From Paenimyroides marinum (GTDB lineage: Bacteria; Bacteroidota; Bacteroidia; Flavobacteriales; Flavobacteriaceae): a DNA stretch of 35,775 nucleotides. Both the position numbers and the translations under genes were made by a program. This document shows positions 8,667 through 16,112 of the stretch, one piece after another (position 1 is the stretch's first letter; each line of letters begins with the position of its first letter). Below the pieces are notes generated by a model, which worked only from the letters and a program-made list of their open reading frames with translations, was not told where the DNA came from and made no database searches. The stretch spans positions 1 through 35,775 of the forward strand of contig NZ_FNXE01000030.1 in NCBI RefSeq assembly GCF_900108395.1. Direction: 5' to 3'.

Positions 8667-8743
8667 CTGCAAGGTTTTTAAAACCTTGTAGGTATCAAAT
8701 GTTACCAGACCTAGACCTGCAAGGTCTGTTAAGACCTTGCAGG
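8667..8743. repeat. Two-hairpin REP-like repeat, copy 1
   Basis: The first palindrome (8667-8691) is CTGCAAGGTTTT facing AAAACCTTGTAG. The second (8716-8743) has perfect 12-base arms, CCTGCAAGGTCT and AGACCTTGCAGG, with a four-base loop. The spacer is about 24 bases. A second copy with the same order of palindromes lies at 31241-31319. This copy sits between the convergent ends of recN and the maleate isomerase gene, where it could also act as a two-way terminator. Confidence 0.85.
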
Positions 8744-8748
8744 ATCAA

Positions 8749-9498
8749 TTAATATTTGCCGTTTAACAAACTTCCTCCAATAGTTGATTGAGCTTTGATT
8801 CCGAGTTTTTTCATCATTTCGTAAGTGGTGCAAACCGCAGCCGATGTTACTGGAATACCAATTTCTTGTTCAATTTGGTCAATAGCTTCCAGCGAAGGCA
8901 TTTGTACGCAGGCAGAAGCCACCAAAACATCAACGCCGGTTAAATCCAATTGTTTGTAAATATCCAACAAATTCAACGGATTTTGAGCCGCAACTTCTAA
9001 ATTATCAGGAATTTCCAAAGCAATGCTTTCTTTCACTTTAAACCCTTGATGTTCAATATAATCAACCACCATATCGGTCAACGGACGCATATACGGCGTA
9101 ATCACCGAAACCGTTTTGGTACCCAAAACATTCAAACCGTTAATCAATGCACCCGCAGAAGTAACAATAGGCGTAGGAAAACCATTAGCAACAGTTTCCT
9201 GATGCAGATTCACTTCAGACACGCAATGATAGCCACGTCCCATGCTCATAATCGCCACCAAACACGCATACCCCATAACGTCCACGTGAGCATCAGAAAG
9301 TTCCAAAGCACATTTCAAACTCATTGCGTCCATAGCTTCGAGTTCTTCTTTGGTAACTTTTTTCATGCGCATTCTGCTTGAGTGAAACGTAAAACGTTCC
9401 GGTAAGATCGTTTCCCTTGATCTGAAAATTGCAGGAATTTCGGTTTCCATGGTTACATTGCTCGATGGAACTATTTGTCCGATTCTGTATTTTTTCAT
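8749..9498 (-). CDS. Maleate cis-trans isomerase (Asp/Glu racemase superfamily)
   Basis: The enzyme converts maleate to fumarate, feeding the citric acid cycle. The 249 residues are the family length. The N-terminus RIGQIVPSSNVTMETEIPAI and the stretch FTFHSSRMRM closely resemble characterised maleate isomerases as I recall them. Both catalytic cysteines are in place: C79 in GYACLVA and C197 in SACVQMPSL. The related arylmalonate decarboxylases lack this pair. It is the last gene of the minus-strand catabolic region and fits as its final step. The intergenic space before it is about 40 bases. Confidence 0.9.
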   Translation of the reverse strand: MKKYRIGQIVPSSNVTMETEIPAIFRSRETILPERFTFHSSRMRMKKVTKEELEAMDAMSLKCALELSDAHVDVMGYACLVAIMSMGRGYHCVSEVNLHQETVANGFPTPIVTSAGALINGLNVLGTKTVSVITPYMRPLTDMVVDYIEHQGFKVKESIALEIPDNLEVAAQNPLNLLDIYKQLDLTGVDVLVASACVQMPSLEAIDQIEQEIGIPVTSAAVCTTYEMMKKLGIKAQSTIGGSLLNGKY

Positions 9499-9537
9499 TG
9501 TTTATTAATTTTAAAATTTGTCAAGTTATGCAACGTT

Positions 9538-10046
9538 TTATATTAACTGATTTAATATTTCAAGTAATTTCTTCTGTTTAATGTTTAGAAAATCTGTTTG
9601 AATAGAATATTGTGAATTTGCAATAGATTTGCTGAATTTTGCAATAAATCTGTAAATCCAAGAACTTGAATATTTTACACCTGGTACTTTTAATTCTATA
9701 TATATTTGTCGATTTGTCGCAATACCACGATGATAATTATTTACTATAAAAAAAGATTCTACATTACTAATATCTATAACTTTTTTTTGGCTAATACATT
9801 ATATATTATTATTTGAGTATTAGTAATAGTCAATAATGGTTTTTTTCTAAATAATAATAGTAAACTTAAAATTATACTGAAAACAAATAATAAAAAACCT
9901 AAAAATAGCATTGTACTTTTAAAAGGGTTTTCTTCAAAATTTAAAATTTTTTCCCTAGTAAAGAAAACTCCAATAACAAATAATGAAGATATTATTAAGA
10001 GTAATGCAGATGTAAATTTATTGGAATAAAAATTTAATTCTCTCAA
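9538..10046 (-). pseudogene. STM3941-like membrane protein gene broken at an A8 run
   Basis: The ATG at 10046 opens a frame with two membrane segments (about 13-28 and 44-66) that stops at 9774 after 90 codons. The stop falls just after eight A residues on the minus strand (9788-9781). Reading one base back, or adding one A, opens a second frame from VIDISNVESFFIVNNYHRGI through 80 codons to a TAA at 9538. The joined product of about 169 residues, two N-terminal helices followed by a pleckstrin-like tail, resembles the STM3941 family of unknown function. It could be a real pseudogene, a homopolymer sequencing error, or a gene read by slippage. Confidence 0.65.
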
Positions 10047-10076
10047 TTGTTAAAATTTTAAAATTATGACTAACAA

Positions 10077-10985
10077 TTATATTTCTTTTACCGTATTTAC
10101 AATTGTTCCGATTTTTTCTACATAACATTCCACTACATCTCCGTCTTTCATCCATTCCTGTGGATTTCTTCCTGCACCAACTCCAGCCGGAGTTCCCGTA
10201 GCAATAATATCTCCTGCTTCTAAAGTGAAAACCGTACTTAAATCTTCAATCAAGTCATTGATGTTAAATAACATAAATTGGGTATTCGAGTTTTGTTTTT
10301 CGATTCCGTTGAGCTTTAAGGAAAGGTTTAAATTATGCGGATTTTCGATTTCGTCTTTGGTAACCAAAAAAGGTCCCATAGGAGCAAAAGTATCCTGTCC
10401 TTTTGATACAATCCATTGTCCTTCCCGACGGCAATCACGTGCCGAAATATCGTTGATTATTGTATATCCGAAAACGTAATCCAAAGCCTTTTCTTTTGGA
10501 ACATATTTCCCTTTTTTACCTATTACGATAGCCAATTCTACTTCCCAATCTAATTGTTGGGTTAGTTTTGGATTAAGTAAAATATTTGTATTTATTCCCG
10601 TAACTGTTGTTGGTGGTTTTGAGAAGATAATTGGTTTTTGAGGAAGTTTTCCTGTTGTATCCAATGTTCTGGCACTTTCAGCTACGTGTTCGGTATAGTT
10701 CAAACCAATACCGATGATGTTTTTACGTGGTTTTTCAATTGGTGCTAAAATTTCGACATCGTTCAAAGGAAAAGAAATATTTTCGAAATCAACTTCTCGA
10801 GTATCGGCAATTAAATTATTGATTTCAGCAATTATTTCAATTCCCATATCAATTAATTCGAGCATATCATTTGGTAACGGAAAGTTCGAAATTCCACCAA
10901 AATCTTCCATATCAACAACCAAATTGTTGTGAATAAATCCTAATCGCGGTTCGCTGTCTTGTGTTTTGTATGTTAATAGTTTCAT
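10077..10985 (-). CDS. FAH-family hydrolase, candidate maleylpyruvate/maleamylpyruvate hydrolase
   Basis: This 302-residue protein belongs to the fumarylacetoacetate hydrolase family, metal-dependent enzymes that cut carbon-carbon bonds of beta-diketo acids. The catalytic domain starts near residue 85 with NIIGIGLNYTEHVAES. The metal ligands are E148 and E150 in DWEVELAIVIGKKGK and D179 in INDISARD; GDIIATGTPAGVG follows at 258-270. In this cluster it most plausibly splits the ring-cleavage product into pyruvate and a C4 acid or amide. Related enzymes act on fumarylpyruvate or acylpyruvates, so the precise substrate is inferred from neighbours. The KilA-N gene upstream ends 6 bases before it. 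Confidence 0.85.
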   Translation of the reverse strand: MKLLTYKTQDSEPRLGFIHNNLVVDMEDFGGISNFPLPNDMLELIDMGIEIIAEINNLIADTREVDFENISFPLNDVEILAPIEKPRKNIIGIGLNYTEHVAESARTLDTTGKLPQKPIIFSKPPTTVTGINTNILLNPKLTQQLDWEVELAIVIGKKGKYVPKEKALDYVFGYTIINDISARDCRREGQWIVSKGQDTFAPMGPFLVTKDEIENPHNLNLSLKLNGIEKQNSNTQFMLFNINDLIEDLSTVFTLEAGDIIATGTPAGVGAGRNPQEWMKDGDVVECYVEKIGTIVNTVKEI

Positions 10986-10991
10986 TTTTTA

Positions 10992-11807
10992 TTATTTTAA
11001 TTGTTTAATTGTTTTGTTTTCGATTAATGATTTCATTTGGGTAATGGCAACTTTATTGAGCTGAATAAGTCGTTTGCTTTGCGGTAAGTCTTGTTGTATC
11101 AATAAAGCGTTGATACTTTCCATATTGCTTAACACCACTAATTGCTCCAAAGTGGCAAAATCTCTGATATTTCCTTTTTCGTTGGGATTATTTTCTCTCC
11201 ATTCTTTGGCTGTAATTCCGAACAAAGCCACATTCAGCAAATCGGCTTCGTTGGCATATACAAAAGAGGCTTGTTGTTTGCTGATTTCTTTCGGAATAAG
11301 GTTTTCCTTAATAGCGTTTGTATGGATTTGGTAATTTACTTTGGCTAAAGTCCGTTGCAAATTCCATTCTAATTTCAGTCGGTCGTTTTCATCATTTTTG
11401 AGGCGTTGGAATTCTTTGATGAGAAAAATTTTGAACTTCGGGCTAATCCACATTCCAAACTCAAAAGCAATGTCAGGGTGTGCATAAGTTCCACCATATC
11501 GACCTGTTGTAGCTTTTAGTCCAATAGCATTGGTTTTTTCAACCCATTCTTTTACGCTTAACTTGTAGCTGTTCAAACCTGCCTGACTTTTAATTATGGC
11601 GAATTCGCCATAATTAAAAGCTGGATTGTAAACATTTTCCCAAATTCCAAGATATTCAACAGTATTTCGGTTTCTTAACCAATCGGAAATGAAAAAATCG
11701 CCATCTTTTGCTTTCAGCATATCGGTTAGTGAAATATATTCCTGTTTGTCGCCAAGAATAACGGTTATTTCTTTGCCCTCAACTTCTATTTTCTTATTTT
11801 TTGCCAT
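10992..11807 (-). CDS. KilA-N domain protein (passenger gene)
   Basis: The 271-residue protein has a KilA-N DNA-binding-type domain at about 20-130, recognisable from ISLTDMLKAKDGDFFISDWL, LSVKEWVEKTNAIGLKAT and GGTYAHPDIAFEFGMWISP. The helical C-terminal part (about 140-271) is of unknown role. KilA-N proteins are common in phages and as scattered single genes in Bacteroidota. It has no evident link to aromatic degradation and sits between the dioxygenase side and the FAH gene of the operon, on the same strand. A perfect 34-base palindrome lies inside its coding sequence. Confidence 0.85.
   Translation of the reverse strand: MAKNKKIEVEGKEITVILGDKQEYISLTDMLKAKDGDFFISDWLRNRNTVEYLGIWENVYNPAFNYGEFAIIKSQAGLNSYKLSVKEWVEKTNAIGLKATTGRYGGTYAHPDIAFEFGMWISPKFKIFLIKEFQRLKNDENDRLKLEWNLQRTLAKVNYQIHTNAIKENLIPKEISKQQASFVYANEADLLNVALFGITAKEWRENNPNEKGNIRDFATLEQLVVLSNMESINALLIQQDLPQSKRLIQLNKVAITQMKSLIENKTIKQLK
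11587..11620. repeat. Perfect 34-bp palindrome inside the KilA-N gene
   Basis: The sequence from 11587 to 11620 equals its own reverse complement. Its centre GGCGAATTCGCC is flanked by AT-rich arms. It encodes part of AFNYGEFAIIKS in the KilA-N domain. As single-stranded DNA or RNA it could fold into a 17-pair hairpin with no loop bases, and it could be a site for a dimeric protein. Confidence 0.9.
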
Positions 11808-11823
11808 AGCGTTTTATTTTTCT

Positions 11824-12000
11824 TCTCCCAAGGCGTTGCCGTTGGGTTAATATATATTTCCCTTTGACTTTGTCGAATCTTCGATTTCAGTGAAAAACTG
11901 TTTTTACTTCAACAAAGGCTGAAAGCCTTTTATATATTTAATCCGATGCAACGCATTGGGTTTTCTAGTGCTATCTCAAAAATCGCCCTGTAAGGGCAAA
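11824..12000. repeat. Cluster of short hairpins, REP-like intergenic region
   Basis: This non-coding stretch between the membrane-protein gene and the KilA-N gene holds a chain of small dyads: CCCAAGGCGTTGCCGTTGGG, AAGGCT-GAA-AGCCTT, CCGATGCAACGCATTGG and GCCCT-GTA-AGGGC. CTTTGACTTTGTCGAA and a facing TTCAACAAAG lie further apart. Such chains resemble the structured repeats linked to REP-type transposases in Bacteroidota, and one such transposase lies 2 kb away. No open frame or promoter stands out. Confidence 0.6.
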
Positions 12001-12006
12001 ATAAAT

Positions 12007-12780
12007 TTAGTTTAATTGTTCAAGAGTTTTATCAATTTTAAAGTGTAATTCATCTAACTCATCTGAATATTTATCTGTATCTTCGTATATAGCTTTTTTA
12101 AATAACTCAAAGGTTTTAACTCTCAATTCGGCATATTCAAGTAATAATTTATTTTGCTCTTTTAATTCATTTGGTAAATCCTCCAATTGATTTGTCTTGT
12201 TGATTATTTCTATATTCTCTTTCCATTTAGGTATAATTGTATCTAAATCCTCTAACAAGGAAGTCTTTGATTTTGTATTGAGGTCATCGTAGAAAACTAA
12301 TGTTTCATACTCATTTTTAGAAAATTTAGCTATTTCAATATCATAAGCCTCATTTTGAGGGTAAATAAAAGCTATTGCAAAAATAACTGCTAAAGTTACT
12401 ACTGTAGAAACTATTGTTATACCTACAACATTCCATAAAGAATAAAATTCATTCCCGTTTTTTTTATGCTTTTTTAGAATTTCTCCTTGTGTTTTTTCAA
12501 TAAAAATATAAGCTATAGCTGCATTTATTATAGGTATTATTGTACGAGGAATTTTATCTATAAAATTTTCGGGAAGTAGAAATAAAGACAAAAATAATAA
12601 AATTGTAATGATTATACTTACTATTAAAATGATTTTTCCTCTTTCATTTTGTCCTAACGACAAACAATTTTTCCACATCATATAACCAAAGGCTAAAGGT
12701 CCTCCTAAAAAGGTTGCAGTCCATATAGAATTTGATGAAAAGAGCTTTAATTCTTTTGTAGTGTTTATTTTTTCTGTCAT
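12007..12780 (-). CDS. Hypothetical membrane protein with helical C-terminal domain
   Basis: The 257-residue protein has about four hydrophobic segments (roughly 20-36, 50-70, 80-95 and 117-140), followed by a soluble, charged, strongly helical region to the end (for example ELKEQNKLLLEYAELRVKTF). I do not recognise the family. The gene is visibly richer in A and T than the catabolic genes. It starts 9 bases after the dioxygenase stop on the same strand, so it would be co-transcribed, but nothing in it suggests a catalytic role. It is treated as one of the passenger genes. Confidence 0.75.
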   Translation of the reverse strand: MTEKINTTKELKLFSSNSIWTATFLGGPLAFGYMMWKNCLSLGQNERGKIILIVSIIITILLFLSLFLLPENFIDKIPRTIIPIINAAIAYIFIEKTQGEILKKHKKNGNEFYSLWNVVGITIVSTVVTLAVIFAIAFIYPQNEAYDIEIAKFSKNEYETLVFYDDLNTKSKTSLLEDLDTIIPKWKENIEIINKTNQLEDLPNELKEQNKLLLEYAELRVKTFELFKKAIYEDTDKYSDELDELHFKIDKTLEQLN

Positions 12781-12789
12781 AAATTATTA

Positions 12790-13902
12790 TTACTTAACAA
12801 CTTTCTGATTCCCTCCATTCTCCGCATATTCCTTTTCCTGATACAATCCTAATTTTTCCATAACGGGTAAATCGTTAAACGAAAACAAACAAGCATCTTC
12901 CGTTTCCGATAAATTATGATGTTCGTGCCAAGTCCAAGACGGCACGCAGAAAATATCACGTTCTTTCCAATCGTAGCGTTTTCCGTCAATTATGGTATAG
13001 CCTTTTCCTTTGGCACATTGGTACACAAATGAACCCGTATGCTTGTGAGCTTTTCCTTTAAAACCTTTCGGTAAAAGCTGTATCGATGCTCCCATAGTTT
13101 GCATTACGTGTCCTCCTGTAAGCGGGTTGCTGTATTGCATAATGATTCCGTCAAAAGGGTTGGGCGTATTGACTTTTTCGGCTTCCAATAATGCAGGATA
13201 AACCGTTTTCCACGAATATTTGAACAAAGGCGAATACGGTTTGTCCCACTCCTTATCAGGTGGAATAAGTCCTGTTCCTCCGTAAGTCATCGGGGAATAA
13301 TTTAATGGTGCTGTAAGCTCCTGTGTTCCGTCCAGAACTGCATAATCATTGGCTTCGAGAGCATTTACCAACGGAATATCCAATCCGTCCTGCCAGATGC
13401 AGGTTTTTCCTCCGGCTTCCACTCCGTGCTCGTGCCAAGTGGAATTGGGAGTAATCACAAAATCGTTTACTTCAAGCATAATTTTGTTTCCGTCCACAAC
13501 CGTATAACCGCCTTCGCCTTCCATAATAAAACGTAGGGCAGAGGCTTTGTGCCTGTGAGCCGAAGTAAATTCCCCGGGACGTGTAACCTGAATTCCCGTA
13601 TAGAGCCAACCCACAGCAGCACTTACGTCTTTTCGTTTGTCGTTTACCAGATAAACCACTCTTCTCCCTGCCTGTTCAGGAGTTACCAATTCCGAAGATT
13701 TTAAAACCAAATGCCTTAAATCTTCATATTTCCAAAGCATTGGAATGGAAGAACTTCTTGGTTCCCAAGGCTCAATATCGTTGGCAACCGTCCATAAAGC
13801 TCCAGCTCCGAGTCCCTCTAATTCTTTGTAGTACGCTTCGAGTTCGGGAGTGTCTTGAACTCTTGCCCGTCCGTAAATGTCGTCTGAATGTTGTTCGTTC
13901 AT
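12790..13902 (-). CDS. Gentisate 1,2-dioxygenase-like bicupin ring-cleavage dioxygenase
   Basis: The 370-residue protein is a two-domain cupin of the gentisate 1,2-dioxygenase family, iron enzymes that cut the ring between the carboxyl-bearing carbon and its ortho neighbour. The N-terminal cupin keeps the full iron triad: H116 and H118 (AHRHKASALRF) and H157 (NSTWHEHG). The second cupin also has histidines at 286, 288 and 326 (KAHKHTG, SWTWHEHH). In gentisate the ortho group is hydroxyl; with an amino group there (5-hydroxyanthranilate) the same cut would give an amide. The cluster context leaves both substrates open. The REP transposase gene lies 12 bases upstream. Confidence 0.9.
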   Translation of the reverse strand: MNEQHSDDIYGRARVQDTPELEAYYKELEGLGAGALWTVANDIEPWEPRSSSIPMLWKYEDLRHLVLKSSELVTPEQAGRRVVYLVNDKRKDVSAAVGWLYTGIQVTRPGEFTSAHRHKASALRFIMEGEGGYTVVDGNKIMLEVNDFVITPNSTWHEHGVEAGGKTCIWQDGLDIPLVNALEANDYAVLDGTQELTAPLNYSPMTYGGTGLIPPDKEWDKPYSPLFKYSWKTVYPALLEAEKVNTPNPFDGIIMQYSNPLTGGHVMQTMGASIQLLPKGFKGKAHKHTGSFVYQCAKGKGYTIIDGKRYDWKERDIFCVPSWTWHEHHNLSETEDACLFSFNDLPVMEKLGLYQEKEYAENGGNQKVVK

Positions 13903-13914
13903 AATTTTTTAATT

Positions 13915-14361
13915 TTAGTTGGTTGTATCTTTAAATTCTCTAAATCCGAATTTTTCGATTAATTCTGTATATTCTTCCTGAAAAGATTTTTTAGCGTGAT
14001 GCATTTCCTGTTTTTTGATGTAATTTCTAACTCTGTCAACCACAGACTCCGAAACAGATACTGCAAAATATTCATCTTGCCATTGGAATTTTTCAGTAAT
14101 GAAATTCTGCTTGTTAAACCAAAAAGCAGACTCTCCTTTTATTAACTGCATTACTTTGCTGATAGTTTGTTCAGTTCCCAATGAAACCAAACAATGACAA
14201 TGGTCGTTGTAGCCATTTACAAAATCAATAAAAATACCTTTTTCATTTGCGTTTTCCTTTATATGCTTCCACATAGCACTTCTGATTTCAGGAGTTTTCA
14301 GAAAAGGAAATCTGTTCTTTGTACTCCAAACAAAATGAATATAGACTTTTATAAATGGCAT
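13915..14361 (-). CDS. REP-associated Y1 (IS200-like) transposase
   Basis: The 148-residue protein has the HUH-Y1 fold signature: HCH at 54-56 in YNDHCHCLVSLG and the likely nucleophile Y114 in VRNYIKKQEMHH. The N-terminus MPFIKVYIHFVWSTKNRFPF is typical of single-copy REP-type transposases (RAYT/TnpA-REP), which act on hairpin DNA instead of carrying classical terminal inverted repeats. The gene is intact. It interrupts the catabolic operon between the nitrilase and the dioxygenase, on the same strand, and its upstream flank (14362-14627) is full of repeats. Confidence 0.9.
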   Translation of the reverse strand: MPFIKVYIHFVWSTKNRFPFLKTPEIRSAMWKHIKENANEKGIFIDFVNGYNDHCHCLVSLGTEQTISKVMQLIKGESAFWFNKQNFITEKFQWQDEYFAVSVSESVVDRVRNYIKKQEMHHAKKSFQEEYTELIEKFGFREFKDTTN

Positions 14362-14376
14362 ATTTCAACTGTTTAT

Positions 14377-14633
14377 TTGGCTAAAGCCAATATTATATAT
14401 TTTTAATTATCTATCCATATCCTGTGGCAATTCAAAATCTATATCAATTCAAAATCTATATCAATTCAAAACCTGTGGCAATTCAAAATTATAATTAGTT
14501 TAAAATTTTTTCAATTCAATTCAATTCAATGTTGAAACTTTATAGCTATTCAATTTTATTTATTTTCTATATTGAATTATCTCCAGATTTATCTGGAGAA
14601 AAAAATAATTAAACAAATTAAGAGGCTTTAGCC
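14377..14633. repeat. Repeat-rich flank of the REP transposase
   Basis: The 266-base gap between the transposase and nitrilase genes carries several ordered repeats. TTGGCT-AA-AGCCAA (14377-14390) and GGCT-TT-AGCC (14624-14633) mark the two ends; the second overlaps the nitrilase stop codon. Between them lie four 17-base units (14421-14488) in the order A-B-B-A, where A is CCTGTGGCAATTCAAAA and B is TCTATATCAATTCAAAA. A TCAAT run (14511-14530) and a hairpin with 8-base arms, CTCCAGAT-TT-ATCTGGAG (14581-14598), follow. The hairpin is followed by a run of A. Confidence 0.8.
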
Positions 14634-15605
14634 AAAATCATTTTTATTCTCATCTATAAAAGTAATTCTTTTTGTTGGAGTAACATTTACCCTTAAATCA
14701 AAAATATCAAATCGGTTGTAATGTCCTAAAATATCGTGCATTTGTTTCGGCTGAATACATTTTGCCAAATCGATTTCCGCATAGATAATTCCTTCATCAT
14801 CAATAAGTGGCTGCCCGATAACAGCTCCGTTTGGACCTATAAATCCCGAAAAGGCACTGCTTTTTCTCGATAACAATTCCTCCACATTGGGAACTTCGGG
14901 TTTTAGAATGTCCATAATTTCTTTTGAAATCGTCGAACACGAAACAATCGTAAACAATTTTCCCTCAAACGAATGGGCTGCTGCCCGGATTTTTATCGCT
15001 TCTGCCATATCGTAATCAGGAGGAGCAACAGGTAGCGAAATATAATTCGCTATATGGATAAGTTCTCCTTGTGAAAGCAGTGTAAAACGAGCCAATGTAT
15101 TGGTATTTTCCCCACAGGCCAATGTTCCGATTGGTCCTACTTCGGTATCGTAAACCTTTAAAGACGAGCCGTCTCCCGAAGTCCACGTTAGCTTTTCTGC
15201 CCAAGTAGGAACTAACTTTCTGTGTTTTCCAATCAGGTTTCCGTTGTTGTCAATGATAAGGTTAGTGTTGTAAATTTCTCCATAGCTCTGTCCTCTTTCG
15301 TTAATTCCGATAACGATATGAATATCATAATCTTTCGCAGTTTTGTAGAGCTTTTGCATTACCGCATCATCAACCGAAACGGAATTTTTATATAGTTCTT
15401 CATACCATTTACTTCCCTGTACGGGTGTCATAATCCAGTTCCAATACGGATAACCTGCAATAAAAACTTCGGGAAAAGCAATGAGTTTTGCCCCGTTTTG
15501 TGCTGCTTCTTTTATAAACGAAACCGCCTTGTCAATCGTTTTTTCTACATTCAGAAAAACAGGCGAAGTCTGAACGGTTGCGGCTTTAAATTTTTTGAAT
15601 TCCAT
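14628..15605 (-). CDS. Nitrilase-superfamily enzyme, candidate amide hydrolase of the pathway
   Basis: This 325-residue protein is a carbon-nitrogen hydrolase with the complete Glu-Lys-Cys site: E46 in FPEVFIAGYP, K130 in HRKLVPTWAEK and C164 in LACGENTNTLARF. These motifs look like branch-1 nitrilases, which turn nitriles into acids plus ammonia, but superfamily members also hydrolyse amides. In this cluster the simplest role is removing ammonia from maleamate or maleamylpyruvate. True nitrile hydrolysis, for example supplying the aromatic acid from a nitrile, is the alternative. The DinB-like gene lies 12 bases upstream. Confidence 0.85.
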   Translation of the reverse strand: MEFKKFKAATVQTSPVFLNVEKTIDKAVSFIKEAAQNGAKLIAFPEVFIAGYPYWNWIMTPVQGSKWYEELYKNSVSVDDAVMQKLYKTAKDYDIHIVIGINERGQSYGEIYNTNLIIDNNGNLIGKHRKLVPTWAEKLTWTSGDGSSLKVYDTEVGPIGTLACGENTNTLARFTLLSQGELIHIANYISLPVAPPDYDMAEAIKIRAAAHSFEGKLFTIVSCSTISKEIMDILKPEVPNVEELLSRKSSAFSGFIGPNGAVIGQPLIDDEGIIYAEIDLAKCIQPKQMHDILGHYNRFDIFDLRVNVTPTKRITFIDENKNDFG

Positions 15606-15617
15606 AGTTTTGTTGTT

Positions 15618-16094
15618 TTATCTGTTTTGTAATAACAATTTTTTAATTAGAACTATCTGACCTAAATGATAATAGCTGTGTTCTATCATCGATTCAATGT
15701 TTTTACGGTAAGTTCCATATTTTTCATCAACAAAAACATCGTTTAGCTTTTCTTCGGGCATTTGCTCTACAAAAACAGCAAAACGTTCTGTATCGTTCCA
15801 AAATTTATTTAGAAACTCCTCCCATTGATTCTGCGACTGAATCGGAGGGAAATCAAAACTGTATTTGTCTTTAATATCTAACGTACCTCCGTTGAAAACA
15901 TTTAATATTCCCGATATATAATAATGTATATGCTGTGCTAAAACCGCAATGGTATTTAAAGAATTTATTTTTTGGGTTGCAATTTCCCAGTATAAACCAG
16001 ATAATTGGTCTTTATAATTTGTATTCGCAATCCAAGTTCCGTTAAGAATAACTTCTCTGAAACGATGAGCTATTTGATAGGTTTGAGTATTCAT
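15618..16094 (-). CDS. DinB-fold protein, possible thiol-dependent isomerase or transferase
   Basis: The 158-residue protein has the four-helix DinB/YfiT arrangement with a probable metal triad: H55 (LAQHIHYY) on helix 2, and H139 and H143 (IEHSYYHLGQI) on the last helix. The superfamily includes mycothiol-dependent maleylpyruvate isomerase and bacillithiol S-transferases. Its place in a gentisate-type operon therefore makes an isomerase or thiol-linked role worth testing, although many DinB proteins have unknown functions and it may be another passenger. It sits 12 bases before the nitrilase gene, and a hairpin repeat lies upstream. Confidence 0.75.
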   Translation of the reverse strand: MNTQTYQIAHRFREVILNGTWIANTNYKDQLSGLYWEIATQKINSLNTIAVLAQHIHYYISGILNVFNGGTLDIKDKYSFDFPPIQSQNQWEEFLNKFWNDTERFAVFVEQMPEEKLNDVFVDEKYGTYRKNIESMIEHSYYHLGQIVLIKKLLLQNR

Positions 16095-16112
16095 TATTTG
16101 GTGTTTTTATTT

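Noticed and set aside
8749..9498. Arylmalonate decarboxylase or glutamate/aspartate racemase
   Set aside because: The sequence carries both maleate-isomerase cysteines in YACLVA and SACVQMPSL and the N-terminal PSSNVTMETE stretch, fitting maleate isomerase better.
9781..9788. Programmed ribosomal frameshift at the A8 run
   Set aside because: Not claimed, because no stimulatory hairpin or internal Shine-Dalgarno was seen close downstream; error or mutation is simpler, though slippage remains open.
14421..14488. Possible CRISPR-like array
   Set aside because: The four 17-base units are directly adjacent with no spacers, and no cas genes are present; it is a short tandem repeat.
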